Source of the DNA: Anaerostipes faecalis
Lineage (GTDB): Bacteria > Bacillota > Clostridia > Lachnospirales > Lachnospiraceae
Assembly: GCF_018982945.1 (NCBI RefSeq)
Contig: NZ_JABRXE010000001.1
Coordinates: 248,001-312,000, forward strand
Length of the DNA stretch: 64,000 bases
Reading direction: 5' to 3'
Shown here: positions 36,124 through 43,448 of the stretch, piece by piece
Position numbering within the stretch: position 1 is the stretch's first letter
How the letters are laid out: every line of letters begins with the position of its first letter
The notes under the pieces: generated by a model
What the model was told of the DNA's origin: nothing
Database searches by the model: none
What the model saw: only the letters and a program-made list of their open reading frames with translations
Translations under genes and position numbers: made by a program

Positions 36124-37017
36124 AGCTAAGATACCGCTGATAACAGCAAAAAAGGATTTTAGGAACACATAAGGAAAAAGTGAAAGCTGACTTTCTTTAC
36201 ATACGCTTTTGGTCTGCATTATGCTACAGATGCCGCCAAAAGAACTGATAGCACAGAGGATGGCGATTTTTACAGAAAGAGGAATTGGAAGGGATCCCCA
36301 GTAAGTAATTCCGGTAGTGATTTCCAGACATCCAATAATAATATCAGAAAAAACCCCAAAGGGTCTAAAGGAAGTTAAAAGATTTGTACCAATGGAAAAC
36401 AGCATAATATAAATCCCAATAGCAAAAATTGAGTGTAAAGCATCGAAAATGATTTCATCAGTAGTTTTTTTAGGGGCAAATCCCTCTGGCTGTTGATGGA
36501 TATAGAGAAATTGCTTTTCTCGGCTTAAGTTGAGAAGAAACAGAAAAAAGCATATATTTGGTGCATAAAGGCAAAAAAAGAAAAGAGGGACAGGTACCCT
36601 GCTATGTAATATTAAAGTTAAAGTATAACCAATGGTGAACATTGGACTTACATTGTTACATACTGCAAGAAGGAACTGCCCTTCTTTTTTTGTGTAGGAA
36701 CCGGATAGCACAAGATCATTAATGATTTTTCCGCCTAGAGGATACCCGCAGAAAAAGCCAAGAATGAGAGTGTAGGCCAAATCTCTGTTTAAAAGAGGAA
36801 ATAACCGGTAAATCGGGAAAAACAGCCATGAAACATAATGAAGAGTATGATATTTATTCATGAAACCGGTAAGAAGTAAAAAGGGAAGCAAGGTAGGGAC
36901 AATAGTTCCGGACCAAAGAAGAAGACCGTTTCGGGCACCTTCAATGGATTGTTCCGGGAAAAAAAGAAGAATAGCTGTGAAGCATAAAAAAAGAATCTGG
37001 GAAACTATTTTTTTCAT
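36109..37017 (-). CDS. ylbJ: Sporulation integral membrane protein YlbJ (nucleoside-recognition gate family)
   Basis: 302-residue membrane protein with about eight helices and Gate-domain-type segments (NGLLLWSGTIVPTLLPFLLLTGFM and LGFFCGYPLGGKIINDLVLSGSYTKKEGQFLLAVCNN). In Bacillus YlbJ is expressed in the mother cell and needed for heat-resistant spores. The start is ATG 37017, 6 nt after an AGGAGG site on the minus strand; the longer reading to 37113 would pass through a hairpin and overlap tmcAL. That hairpin, at 37025-37060, contains the ribosome-binding site in its 3' arm. Confidence 0.88.
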   Translation of the reverse strand: MKKIVSQILFLCFTAILLFFPEQSIEGARNGLLLWSGTIVPTLLPFLLLTGFMNKYHTLHYVSWLFFPIYRLFPLLNRDLAYTLILGFFCGYPLGGKIINDLVLSGSYTKKEGQFLLAVCNNVSPMFTIGYTLTLILHSRVPVPLFFFCLYAPNICFFLFLLNLSREKQFLYIHQQPEGFAPKKTTDEIIFDALHSIFAIGIYIMLFSIGTNLLTSFRPFGVFSDIIIGCLEITTGITYWGSLPIPLSVKIAILCAISSFGGICSIMQTKSVCKESQLSLFPYVFLKSFFAVISGILALLLF

Positions 37018-37023
37018 ATAGAA

Positions 37024-37060
37024 CCTCCTGCCACATATAATATATTTTATGTGGCAGGAG
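37024..37060 (-). promoter_or_regulatory. Hairpin masking the ylbJ ribosome-binding site
   Basis: On the minus strand CTCCTGCCACATA pairs perfectly with TATGTGGCAGGAG (13 bp, 10-nt loop). GGAGG of the ribosome-binding site (plus positions 37024-37028) lies in and just beyond the 3' arm. There is no T tract, so it is not a terminator. Readthrough mRNA from tmcAL would present a closed site, whereas mRNA starting inside the loop would leave it open. Confidence 0.65.
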
Positions 37061-37066
37061 AGAAAA

Positions 37067-38281
37067 CTAGACGATAATTTGCTGATCTTTCCAGCAGATA
37101 CCGAATTTTTCACCTAGAATCATTTTGTATAGAGAATCGGCCTGTCTTTCGGAACTTAAAAGAAAATTCTGTTCAGGAGATAGAGCATCTTTCCACGGAC
37201 GAAGATGCCGAACCATTGGAACAGAAGCGTTTCTTTTCATTTCAGAAATCAAAAAGGAGGATTCTTTTTTAAACCCCAAAATCTGATAGTAAAGAGAATA
37301 ATCCAGATTGTTAATTATTTGATAATGTGATTTTGTAATATTTAGTATAATGTGCAACAGGTTTCTGCTGATGCGTGTCCAGGTAAGATGTTTGCTTTTA
37401 CAGTCAGCTATTAGCTCTGTGCATGTAATATCCGGACGATAATATTTGTGAAGCATATCCTGGAAGTCCGATGATATTTCCCAGAAATCAGTAAGGTTGG
37501 GGTGGAGAATCAGCAATGTTTTTAAAATTTCTGAAAAATCATCCATTGTAACTGGAGCATCAGATTGAAGATGCTCTTTTAATATACATTTACAGTTTTC
37601 AGGAATTTGTGAAAAAATTGACGGATTGTCAGGCTCTTTTTCTATTATATTTCGAATAGCAGAGGCAGAACTTATTTTAGAGGTCAGCTGATTTTCATGA
37701 TGACCACTGCCGGTACGTGAAAGACTAAAAGGTTTTATAGAACTTTTACTGGAAAGCAATGCTTTAAGATATTCCAGTCCAAGAATATTATTTGGTTCTC
37801 TTATAACGGGAAGCCATGATGAATCCGGGCAGTGTTTGGTGAAAGCTATTTCCTGTGCTTTTGGAAACGGATGGCCGAGTTTTATTAACTGGGATGTTTC
37901 TGATGAAATTGTGTTTTCGTATTCTAGTAGAAAAGAAGCGATTTCCTTTAAAAGGGAAATATTTCCGCATTCACTTCCAAATGATAATGTATCAATGATG
38001 CCCAAATGATTTAGAAGAGAAACACTTCCCGAAGCAAAATACGGAGCTGAACCGCATGCGAAATATAAAGGAAGTTCAATGACCAGATCAGCACCATTTT
38101 GTAATGCCATCTGGGTTCGAATCTGTTTTTCCAGAATGGCAGGAGTACCTCTTTGAACATAGTTTCCACTCATTAATGCAACAATATATTCTGCACCTGT
38201 TTCTTCTTTTGTTTTCTGGATATGGTATGCATGTCCGTTATGAAAAGGGTTGTATTCACAAATTATTGCGGCGGTTTTCAT
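37067..38281 (-). CDS. tmcAL: tRNA(Met) cytidine acetate ligase TmcAL (YlbM)
   Basis: 404-residue enzyme of the nucleotidyltransferase superfamily that activates acetate with ATP and acetylates cytidine 34 of elongator tRNA-Met. Motifs: ICEYNPFHNGHAYHI with HxGH, SGNYVQRG, and NGADLVIELP near residue 63. It lies before ylbJ, the same genes that neighbour each other in Bacillus (with extra genes between them there). The AGGAC ribosome-binding site before the ATG is weak. Its acetate use goes with the adjacent pta-ackA only by position. Confidence 0.93.
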   Translation of the reverse strand: MKTAAIICEYNPFHNGHAYHIQKTKEETGAEYIVALMSGNYVQRGTPAILEKQIRTQMALQNGADLVIELPLYFACGSAPYFASGSVSLLNHLGIIDTLSFGSECGNISLLKEIASFLLEYENTISSETSQLIKLGHPFPKAQEIAFTKHCPDSSWLPVIREPNNILGLEYLKALLSSKSSIKPFSLSRTGSGHHENQLTSKISSASAIRNIIEKEPDNPSIFSQIPENCKCILKEHLQSDAPVTMDDFSEILKTLLILHPNLTDFWEISSDFQDMLHKYYRPDITCTELIADCKSKHLTWTRISRNLLHIILNITKSHYQIINNLDYSLYYQILGFKKESSFLISEMKRNASVPMVRHLRPWKDALSPEQNFLLSSERQADSLYKMILGEKFGICWKDQQIIV

Positions 38282-38319
38282 AGACCTGTCCTTTCTTTCA
38301 TATTTTTTTCAGTAATTGT

Positions 38320-38348
38320 ATTATAAATGAGAATGAAAAAAAAGTAAA
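38320..38348 (-). promoter_or_regulatory. Probable tmcAL promoter
   Basis: On the minus strand TTTACT (38348-38343), 17 bp, perfect TATAAT (38325-38320), about 40 bp before the start codon. Confidence 0.5.
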
Positions 38349-38495
38349 ACTGCACAAAAAATGAAAAATAAAGATTGAACATCTTGTCATATAAAACAAA
38401 AGAATGTAGAATGAATATAGTTATGTAATAAACGGAACCGGTTTTATAAATACGGTTTGAACTAAAATGTACAACGAAAAATACATATGCAAATG

Positions 38496-38524
38496 TTGTA
38501 TACAAGATGATGATGTTGTATAAT
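38496..38524 (+). promoter_or_regulatory. pta-ackA promoter with repeated TTGTATA elements
   Basis: TTGTAT (38496-38501), 17 bp, perfect TATAAT (38519-38524). ATGTTGTATA occurs twice, at 38493-38502 and 38513-38522, once in each promoter element, and an inverted GTACAAC lies near 38470. These could be a regulator's site, or just coincide with the promoter hexamers. Confidence 0.65.
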
Positions 38525-38573
38525 TTGAAAGGATTAAATTCATCTTTGTGGAAAGTTGAAAGGAGCAACGCAA

Positions 38574-39581
38574 ATGAGTGTTATTGATGAAATCAAGAAA
38601 AAGGCAAAGGCTAACAAAAAGACAGTCGTATTGCCTGAGACAACAGACATTAGAACTTTAACTGCAGCAGCAGAAGTGCTGGAAGAAGGAATTGCAGATG
38701 TCATTTTAGTGGGAAAGAAAGAAGATATTCTGGCAAAAGCAGGAGAATTGGATATTTCAAAAGCTGTTTTTGTCGATCCTGCAAATTGTGAAAATCTCAA
38801 TACATATATTGAATCTCTATGTGAAGCAAGAAAAAGTAAGGGATTACTTCCGGAAGATGCCAAGGAAATTCTTCTCTCTAATCCTTTATTTTTTGGAGCT
38901 ACAATGGTTCGCGCAGGACATGCAGACGGTATGGTGGCAGGGGCCATTAATTCATCAGCAAATGTACTTCGTGCAGCACTGCAGGTTGTAAAAACAGCAC
39001 CAAATACTGAAATTGTTTCTGCATTTATGTTAATGGATACTCAGGCAAAAGATATGGGGTCAAACGGATGTTTTGTGTTTGCAGACTGTGGTCTGAACCA
39101 GAATCCTAATCCGGAACAGCTGGCAGCAATTGCATCAAGTTCTGCAAAAACATTTAAACAGCTGATTGGGGATGTACCAAGAGTGGCCATGCTTTCTCAT
39201 TCAACATGTGGAAGTGCAAAACATGATGATGTAACTAAAGTAGTAGAAGCAACAAATATTGCAAAAGAAAAATATCCGGAGTATCTGATTTGTGGTGAAT
39301 TACAGCTGGATGCAGCTATTGTACCTGAAGTTGCAGCAACAAAGGCACCAAGAAGTGAAGTCGCAGGAAAAGCAAATGTTTTAGTATTCCCAGACCTTGA
39401 TGCTGGAAATATCGGTTATAAGCTGGTACAGAGACTGGGTAATGCTCAGGCATACGGCCCTATTACTCAGGGAATTGCAAAACCTGTAAATGACTTATCA
39501 AGAGGATGCGTAGCATCTGATATCGTAGGTGCGGTTGCAATTACATGTGTGCAGGCAGCGGCATTAGAAGAGGATAAATAG
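38574..39581 (+). CDS. pta: Phosphate acetyltransferase
   Basis: 335-residue enzyme exchanging CoA for phosphate on acetyl-CoA, the step before ATP-forming acetate release. Motifs: VVLPETTDIRTLTAA near the start, FFGATMVRAGHADGMVAGA, SHSTCGSAKHDD, and the C-terminal NVLVFPDLDAGNIGYKLVQRL. It is the short clostridial/Bacillus form without an N-terminal regulatory domain. The start is ATG 38574 after AAAGGAG; the earlier TTG at 38556 is part of that site. ackA follows after 27 bp. Confidence 0.97.
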   Translation: MSVIDEIKKKAKANKKTVVLPETTDIRTLTAAAEVLEEGIADVILVGKKEDILAKAGELDISKAVFVDPANCENLNTYIESLCEARKSKGLLPEDAKEILLSNPLFFGATMVRAGHADGMVAGAINSSANVLRAALQVVKTAPNTEIVSAFMLMDTQAKDMGSNGCFVFADCGLNQNPNPEQLAAIASSSAKTFKQLIGDVPRVAMLSHSTCGSAKHDDVTKVVEATNIAKEKYPEYLICGELQLDAAIVPEVAATKAPRSEVAGKANVLVFPDLDAGNIGYKLVQRLGNAQAYGPITQGIAKPVNDLSRGCVASDIVGAVAITCVQAAALEEDK

Positions 39582-39608
39582 AAATCAGACAAGTAAGGAG
39601 AATAGTAA

Positions 39609-40799
39609 ATGAAAGTTTTAGTAATTAACTGTGGAAGTTCATCATTAAAATATCAGTTAATCGATTCTGATACAGAAACTGTACTGGCAAAAGGACTGTG
39701 TGAAAGAATTGGAATTGATGGTGCATTAACACATCAGCCTGCAGGAAAAGATAAAATCAAATCTACACCTGCAATGCCAGATCACAAGACAGCAATCGGA
39801 ATTGTGCTGGACCAGCTGACAGATAAGGAAAATGGTGTTGTAGAAAGTCTTGATGAAATTGAAGCAGTTGGACATCGTATTGTACATGGTGGAGAAAAAT
39901 TTACAAAATCCTGTATCATTACAGATGAAGTTATAAAAGAAGTTGAAGAATGTAGTGTATTTGCACCGCTTCATAATCCTGCCGGATTAATTGGTGTACG
40001 TGCATGTCAGGAATTAATGCCAAATCTTCCAATGGTGGCAGTATTTGATACAGCATTTCATCAGACAATGCCTGAAAAAGCTTATTTATATGGAATTCCT
40101 CGTAAATATTATGATGAAGACGGAATTCGTCGCTATGGTTTTCATGGAACTTCTCATCAGTTTGTTTCAACAGAAGCTGCAAAGATGTTAGGAAAAGATA
40201 TTAAAGATTTAAAGATTATTGTATGTCACCTTGGAAACGGAGCAAGTGTAACAGCAGTGGAAGGCGGAAAATCTGTAGACACTTCCATGGGATTGACACC
40301 ATTGGAAGGATTGATTATGGGAACTCGTTCCGGAGATTTAGATCCTGCAATTATTGAATTTATTGCAAATAAAGAAAATAAAACAGCTTCTGAAGTATTA
40401 AATATTCTTAATAAAGAGTCAGGAGTATACGGATTATCAGGAGTATCCTCTGATTTCAGAGATGTAAAAGCAGCAAGAGCAGAAGGAAATGAAGCTGCAA
40501 CAGCAGCATTAGATGCATATGTTTATCGTGTGGCAAAATACATTGGGGCATATACAGCGGCAATGAATGGAGTAGATGCAATTGCATTTACAGCTGGTCT
40601 TGGTGAAAACGATGATATTACACGAGCAGCGATTTGTGATTATCTTGGATATCTTGGTGCAAAGCTGGATGATAAAAAGAATGATGTTCATGGAGAAAAT
40701 GCAGTAATTTCTGCTGATGACTCTAAAGTTGCACTTCTTTGTGTTCCAACAAATGAAGAATTAATGATTGCCAGAGATACAGTTGCATTGGTAAAATAG
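39609..40799 (+). CDS. ackA: Acetate kinase
   Basis: 396-residue ASKHA kinase that makes ATP and acetate from acetyl phosphate. Motifs: VLVINCGSSSLKYQLID at the N-terminus, EAVGHRIVHGGEKF, the phosphate/nucleotide segment VCHLGNGASVTAVEGGKSVDTSMGLTPLEG and GLGENDD near the C-terminus. Operon with pta; together they form the substrate-level phosphorylation branch for pyruvate-derived acetyl-CoA. Confidence 0.97.
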   Translation: MKVLVINCGSSSLKYQLIDSDTETVLAKGLCERIGIDGALTHQPAGKDKIKSTPAMPDHKTAIGIVLDQLTDKENGVVESLDEIEAVGHRIVHGGEKFTKSCIITDEVIKEVEECSVFAPLHNPAGLIGVRACQELMPNLPMVAVFDTAFHQTMPEKAYLYGIPRKYYDEDGIRRYGFHGTSHQFVSTEAAKMLGKDIKDLKIIVCHLGNGASVTAVEGGKSVDTSMGLTPLEGLIMGTRSGDLDPAIIEFIANKENKTASEVLNILNKESGVYGLSGVSSDFRDVKAARAEGNEAATAALDAYVYRVAKYIGAYTAAMNGVDAIAFTAGLGENDDITRAAICDYLGYLGAKLDDKKNDVHGENAVISADDSKVALLCVPTNEELMIARDTVALVK

Positions 40800-40828
40800 T
40801 TTCCTGACAAAAAAGTAAGGGAAATTCC

Positions 40829-40857
40829 TTGACAAACTGTTGTTGCATTCGTATAAT
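40829..40857 (+). promoter_or_regulatory. yceD-rpmF promoter
   Basis: Perfect TTGACA (40829-40834) and TATAAT (40852-40857) with a 17-bp spacer: the closest consensus match in the window. No terminator lies between ackA and this promoter. The adjoining GGGAAATTCCTT resembles the palindrome at 13451. Confidence 0.9.
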
Positions 40858-40885
40858 AGTACGGTATGATTTTTTAGGAGATAGT

Positions 40886-41401
40886 ATGAAATTACAGTTA
40901 TCAAAATTTATTTCGACACCAAATTATGCAGAAACACAGGAAGCATATGTTGATATGGATGAGATTAAGCTAAAAGGTGTGTCTTATCCCATCCGTAAGA
41001 AAGATAAGTTTCCGGTTACATTTCAGAATACTGGGAAGAATACGGTTTCCTGGAGTTTTAAGACGGAGATGATTCTTGGGATTCCATGTGATCGATGCCT
41101 GGATGAAGTGTTGTATACCGTCATTGTAGATGTAATGGAAGAAGTGGATTTTGATCATCTGAATCAGGAAGATGGCGAGTTCTCATATATTGAGGACAGA
41201 GAACTGGATATGGATTTACTGATCTTCGATGAAGTTGTTCCGAAGCTTCCGTCAAAGCTTTTATGCAGAGAAGACTGTAAAGGACTTTGTCCGGTATGTG
41301 GAACAAATCTGAATAAAAAAGAGTGTGGCTGCGATCGTACGGTGGCAGACCCTCGTATGGCAGCTATTCAGGATATTTTTAAGAATTTTAAGGAGGTGTA
41401 A
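40886..41401 (+). CDS. YceD/DUF177 family protein
   Basis: 171-residue soluble protein. It carries the DUF177 hallmark of a C-terminal zinc-like cysteine set: CREDCKGLCPVCGTNLNKKECGC. Family members precede rpmF and have been linked to 23S rRNA/ribosome assembly in several bacteria. ATG 40886 follows TTAGGAGATAG; the longest in-frame start (TTG 40829) is the -35 hexamer of the promoter, so it is excluded. rpmF starts 4 bp after its stop. Confidence 0.9.
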   Translation: MKLQLSKFISTPNYAETQEAYVDMDEIKLKGVSYPIRKKDKFPVTFQNTGKNTVSWSFKTEMILGIPCDRCLDEVLYTVIVDVMEEVDFDHLNQEDGEFSYIEDRELDMDLLIFDEVVPKLPSKLLCREDCKGLCPVCGTNLNKKECGCDRTVADPRMAAIQDIFKNFKEV

Positions 41402-41405
41402 ACCA

Positions 41406-41591
41406 ATGTCAATTTGTCCAAAGAATAAATCATCCAAAGGAAGAAGAAACAAACGTAGAGCAAACTGGAAGATGACTGCTCCAACACTTGTTAAATGCAG
41501 CAAATGTGGTGCGCTGATGATGCCTCACAGAGTATGTAAAGCCTGCGGATCTTACAATAAAAAAGAAATTGTTGCAGCACATGCTGAATAA
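41406..41591 (+). CDS. rpmF: Ribosomal protein bL32
   Basis: 61-residue large-subunit protein. It begins MSICPKNKSSKGRRNKRRANWKM and has the zinc pattern CSKCG...CKACG. The ATG at 41406 has AAGGAGGTG 7 nt upstream, which overlaps the end of yceD. The longer in-frame extension into yceD has no ribosome-binding site. Co-transcribed with yceD. Confidence 0.97.
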   Translation: MSICPKNKSSKGRRNKRRANWKMTAPTLVKCSKCGALMMPHRVCKACGSYNKKEIVAAHAE

Positions 41592-41594
41592 TTT

Positions 41595-41651
41595 GTACGT
41601 GGAAGCGTACTTTCGGTGAAAGCATCATACGTTTAGGCGTATGGTGCTTTC
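41595..41651 (+). terminator. Tandem hairpins after rpmF
   Basis: First GTACG / CGTAC around TGGAAG (41595-41610), then a 14-bp stem GAAAGCATCATACG / CGTATGGTGCTTTC with one G-U pair around TTTAGG (41618-41651). Only CTTATCTC follows, so it is a weak terminator or an mRNA-stabilising end before plsX. Confidence 0.5.
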
Positions 41652-41733
41652 CTTATCTCAAAGAACTTTTTTGTTTCATAGGAAATTGCCACTTTGAATT
41701 AGTAAAGATTTCTAGAAAAGGAGTAAATCAATT

Positions 41734-42753
41734 ATGGAGAAATTAGTGAAAGTTGCACTGGATGCAATGGGTGGAGACAATGCGCCAGGGGAAATCGTAA
41801 AAGGTGCTGTTGATGCAGTAAATGAAAGAAATAATATTAAAGTATTTCTAGTTGGGAAGTCAGCAAAAATCCATGAAGAATTAAAAAAATATCGTTATAA
41901 AAGCGAGCAGATAGAAGTGGTAAATGCAGAAGAAGAAATTTCTTGTGACGAATCACCGGTGGAAGCGATTCGTAAGAAGAAAGATTCTTCCATGGTAGTT
42001 GCAATGAAGATGGTTAAAGATCAGACTGCAGATGCATTTGTTTCTGCTGGAAGTTCTGGAGCTGTACTGGTAGGAGGTCAGTTCCTGGTGGGACGAATAA
42101 AAGGGGTAAAGCGAGCACCTCTTGGTGCAATTATGCCTACAGCTAAGGGAGTTATGCTTTTGATTGATGCAGGAGCAAATATGGATGCCAAGCCGGAATA
42201 TCTGGTGGAATTTGCCAAAATGGGATCTATTTATATGGAACATGTAATTGGAGTTCAATCTCCAAAAGTTGCATTGGTTAATGTAGGTGTGGAAGAAGCA
42301 AAAGGAAATCAGCTGGTAAAAGAGACAGCTCCTTTGTTAAAGGCCTGTGAAGGATTAAATTATACCGGAAGTATTGAGCCAAGAGATGTGCCATATGGTG
42401 CGGCAGATGTAGTATTATGTGATGCTTTTGTTGGAAATACCATATTAAAATTATCAGAAGGATTATCAGGAGTACTTGTTAAAGAGATTAAGGCAGGAAT
42501 GATGAGTACTTTAAAAAGTAAAATAGGTGCTCTTTTGGCTAAGCCTGCATTGAAAAAAACATTAAAAAGATTTGATGCATCTGAATATGGCGGTGCACCA
42601 CTTCTTGGATTGAATGGATTGGTAGTGAAAGTACATGGGTCTGCTACTGCAAAAGAAATGAAAAATGCAATTATTCAATGTATTACATTTTCAGAACAGG
42701 AGATAAATGAAAAAATAAAGGCTGAAATTACAAGGGAAAAAGGACAGAAGTAA
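41734..42753 (+). CDS. plsX: Phosphate acyltransferase PlsX
   Basis: 339-residue peripheral membrane enzyme that makes acyl-phosphate from acyl-ACP to start phospholipid synthesis. Motifs: ALDAMGGDNAPGEIVKGA, SAGSSGAVLVGG and GANMDAKPEYLVEFA. AAAAGGAG lies upstream of the ATG. Its stop overlaps the rnc start (TAATG). A region before the ATG contains a decayed AGGAAATT repeat; no FapR operator is visible. Confidence 0.96.
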   Translation: MEKLVKVALDAMGGDNAPGEIVKGAVDAVNERNNIKVFLVGKSAKIHEELKKYRYKSEQIEVVNAEEEISCDESPVEAIRKKKDSSMVVAMKMVKDQTADAFVSAGSSGAVLVGGQFLVGRIKGVKRAPLGAIMPTAKGVMLLIDAGANMDAKPEYLVEFAKMGSIYMEHVIGVQSPKVALVNVGVEEAKGNQLVKETAPLLKACEGLNYTGSIEPRDVPYGAADVVLCDAFVGNTILKLSEGLSGVLVKEIKAGMMSTLKSKIGALLAKPALKKTLKRFDASEYGGAPLLGLNGLVVKVHGSATAKEMKNAIIQCITFSEQEINEKIKAEITREKGQK

Positions 42754-43439
42754 TGAAAGAAAAAAAAGTGGAGGAATTACAGAATAAAATTGGAATAAAA
42801 TTCCATAATCAGAAACTTCTTACTCATGCTTTGATACACAGTTCTTATGCAAATGAACGAAAAATGAGTAAAGACAAGAATAATGAACGTTTGGAGTTTT
42901 TAGGAGATGCGGTTCTGGAATTAGTTACAAGTGATTATCTGTTTCGAATATATAAGAAAGAGCCGGAGGGAAAGCTTACAAAATTACGTGCAAGCCTTGT
43001 ATGTGAGCCAACACTGGCAATGTGTGCCAAAGATATTTCTTTAGGAGATTATCTGCTTTTAAGCAGAGGAGAAGATATGACAGGCGGAAGGGAAAGGGAT
43101 TCTATTCTGTCGGATGCATTCGAAGCTGTAATTGGAGCTATTTATCTGGATCAGGGATTGGAAGCGGCAAGAACATTTATAGAAACATATTTAATGAAAG
43201 ATGTGGAAAATAAAGTTTTATTTTTTGATGCAAAGACACATCTTCAGGAAATTGTTCAGGGAGAGGGAAATGAAACACTGCAGTATGTCCTTGTAAAAGA
43301 AGAAGGTCCGGATCATAAAAAGCAGTTTACCATTGAAGCAAGACTGGGAAATACAGTAATTGGAACAGGTGTTGGAGGAAGTAAAAAGACTGCAGAACAG
43401 CATGCGGCATTTGAAGCGATAAATAAATATAAAAAGTAG
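42753..43439 (+). CDS. rnc: Ribonuclease III
   Basis: 228-residue double-strand-specific RNase. The signature ERLEFLGDAVLELVTS is in the catalytic domain (about 38-54). A second acidic cluster is in LSDAFEAVIGAIYLD, and a dsRNA-binding domain follows (about 155-228: THLQEIVQGEGN... KKTAEQHAAFEAI). One base is shared with the plsX stop codon, so the two are coupled. acpP, which often lies between plsX and rnc, is absent. Confidence 0.96.
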   Translation: MKEKKVEELQNKIGIKFHNQKLLTHALIHSSYANERKMSKDKNNERLEFLGDAVLELVTSDYLFRIYKKEPEGKLTKLRASLVCEPTLAMCAKDISLGDYLLLSRGEDMTGGRERDSILSDAFEAVIGAIYLDQGLEAARTFIETYLMKDVENKVLFFDAKTHLQEIVQGEGNETLQYVLVKEEGPDHKKQFTIEARLGNTVIGTGVGGSKKTAEQHAAFEAINKYKK

Positions 43440-43448
43440 AGGATGGAC

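Noticed and set aside
41592-41733. FapR operator before plsX
   Set aside because: The TTAGTACC-type palindrome of Bacillus FapR sites is not present; only hairpins and a decayed repeat are seen.
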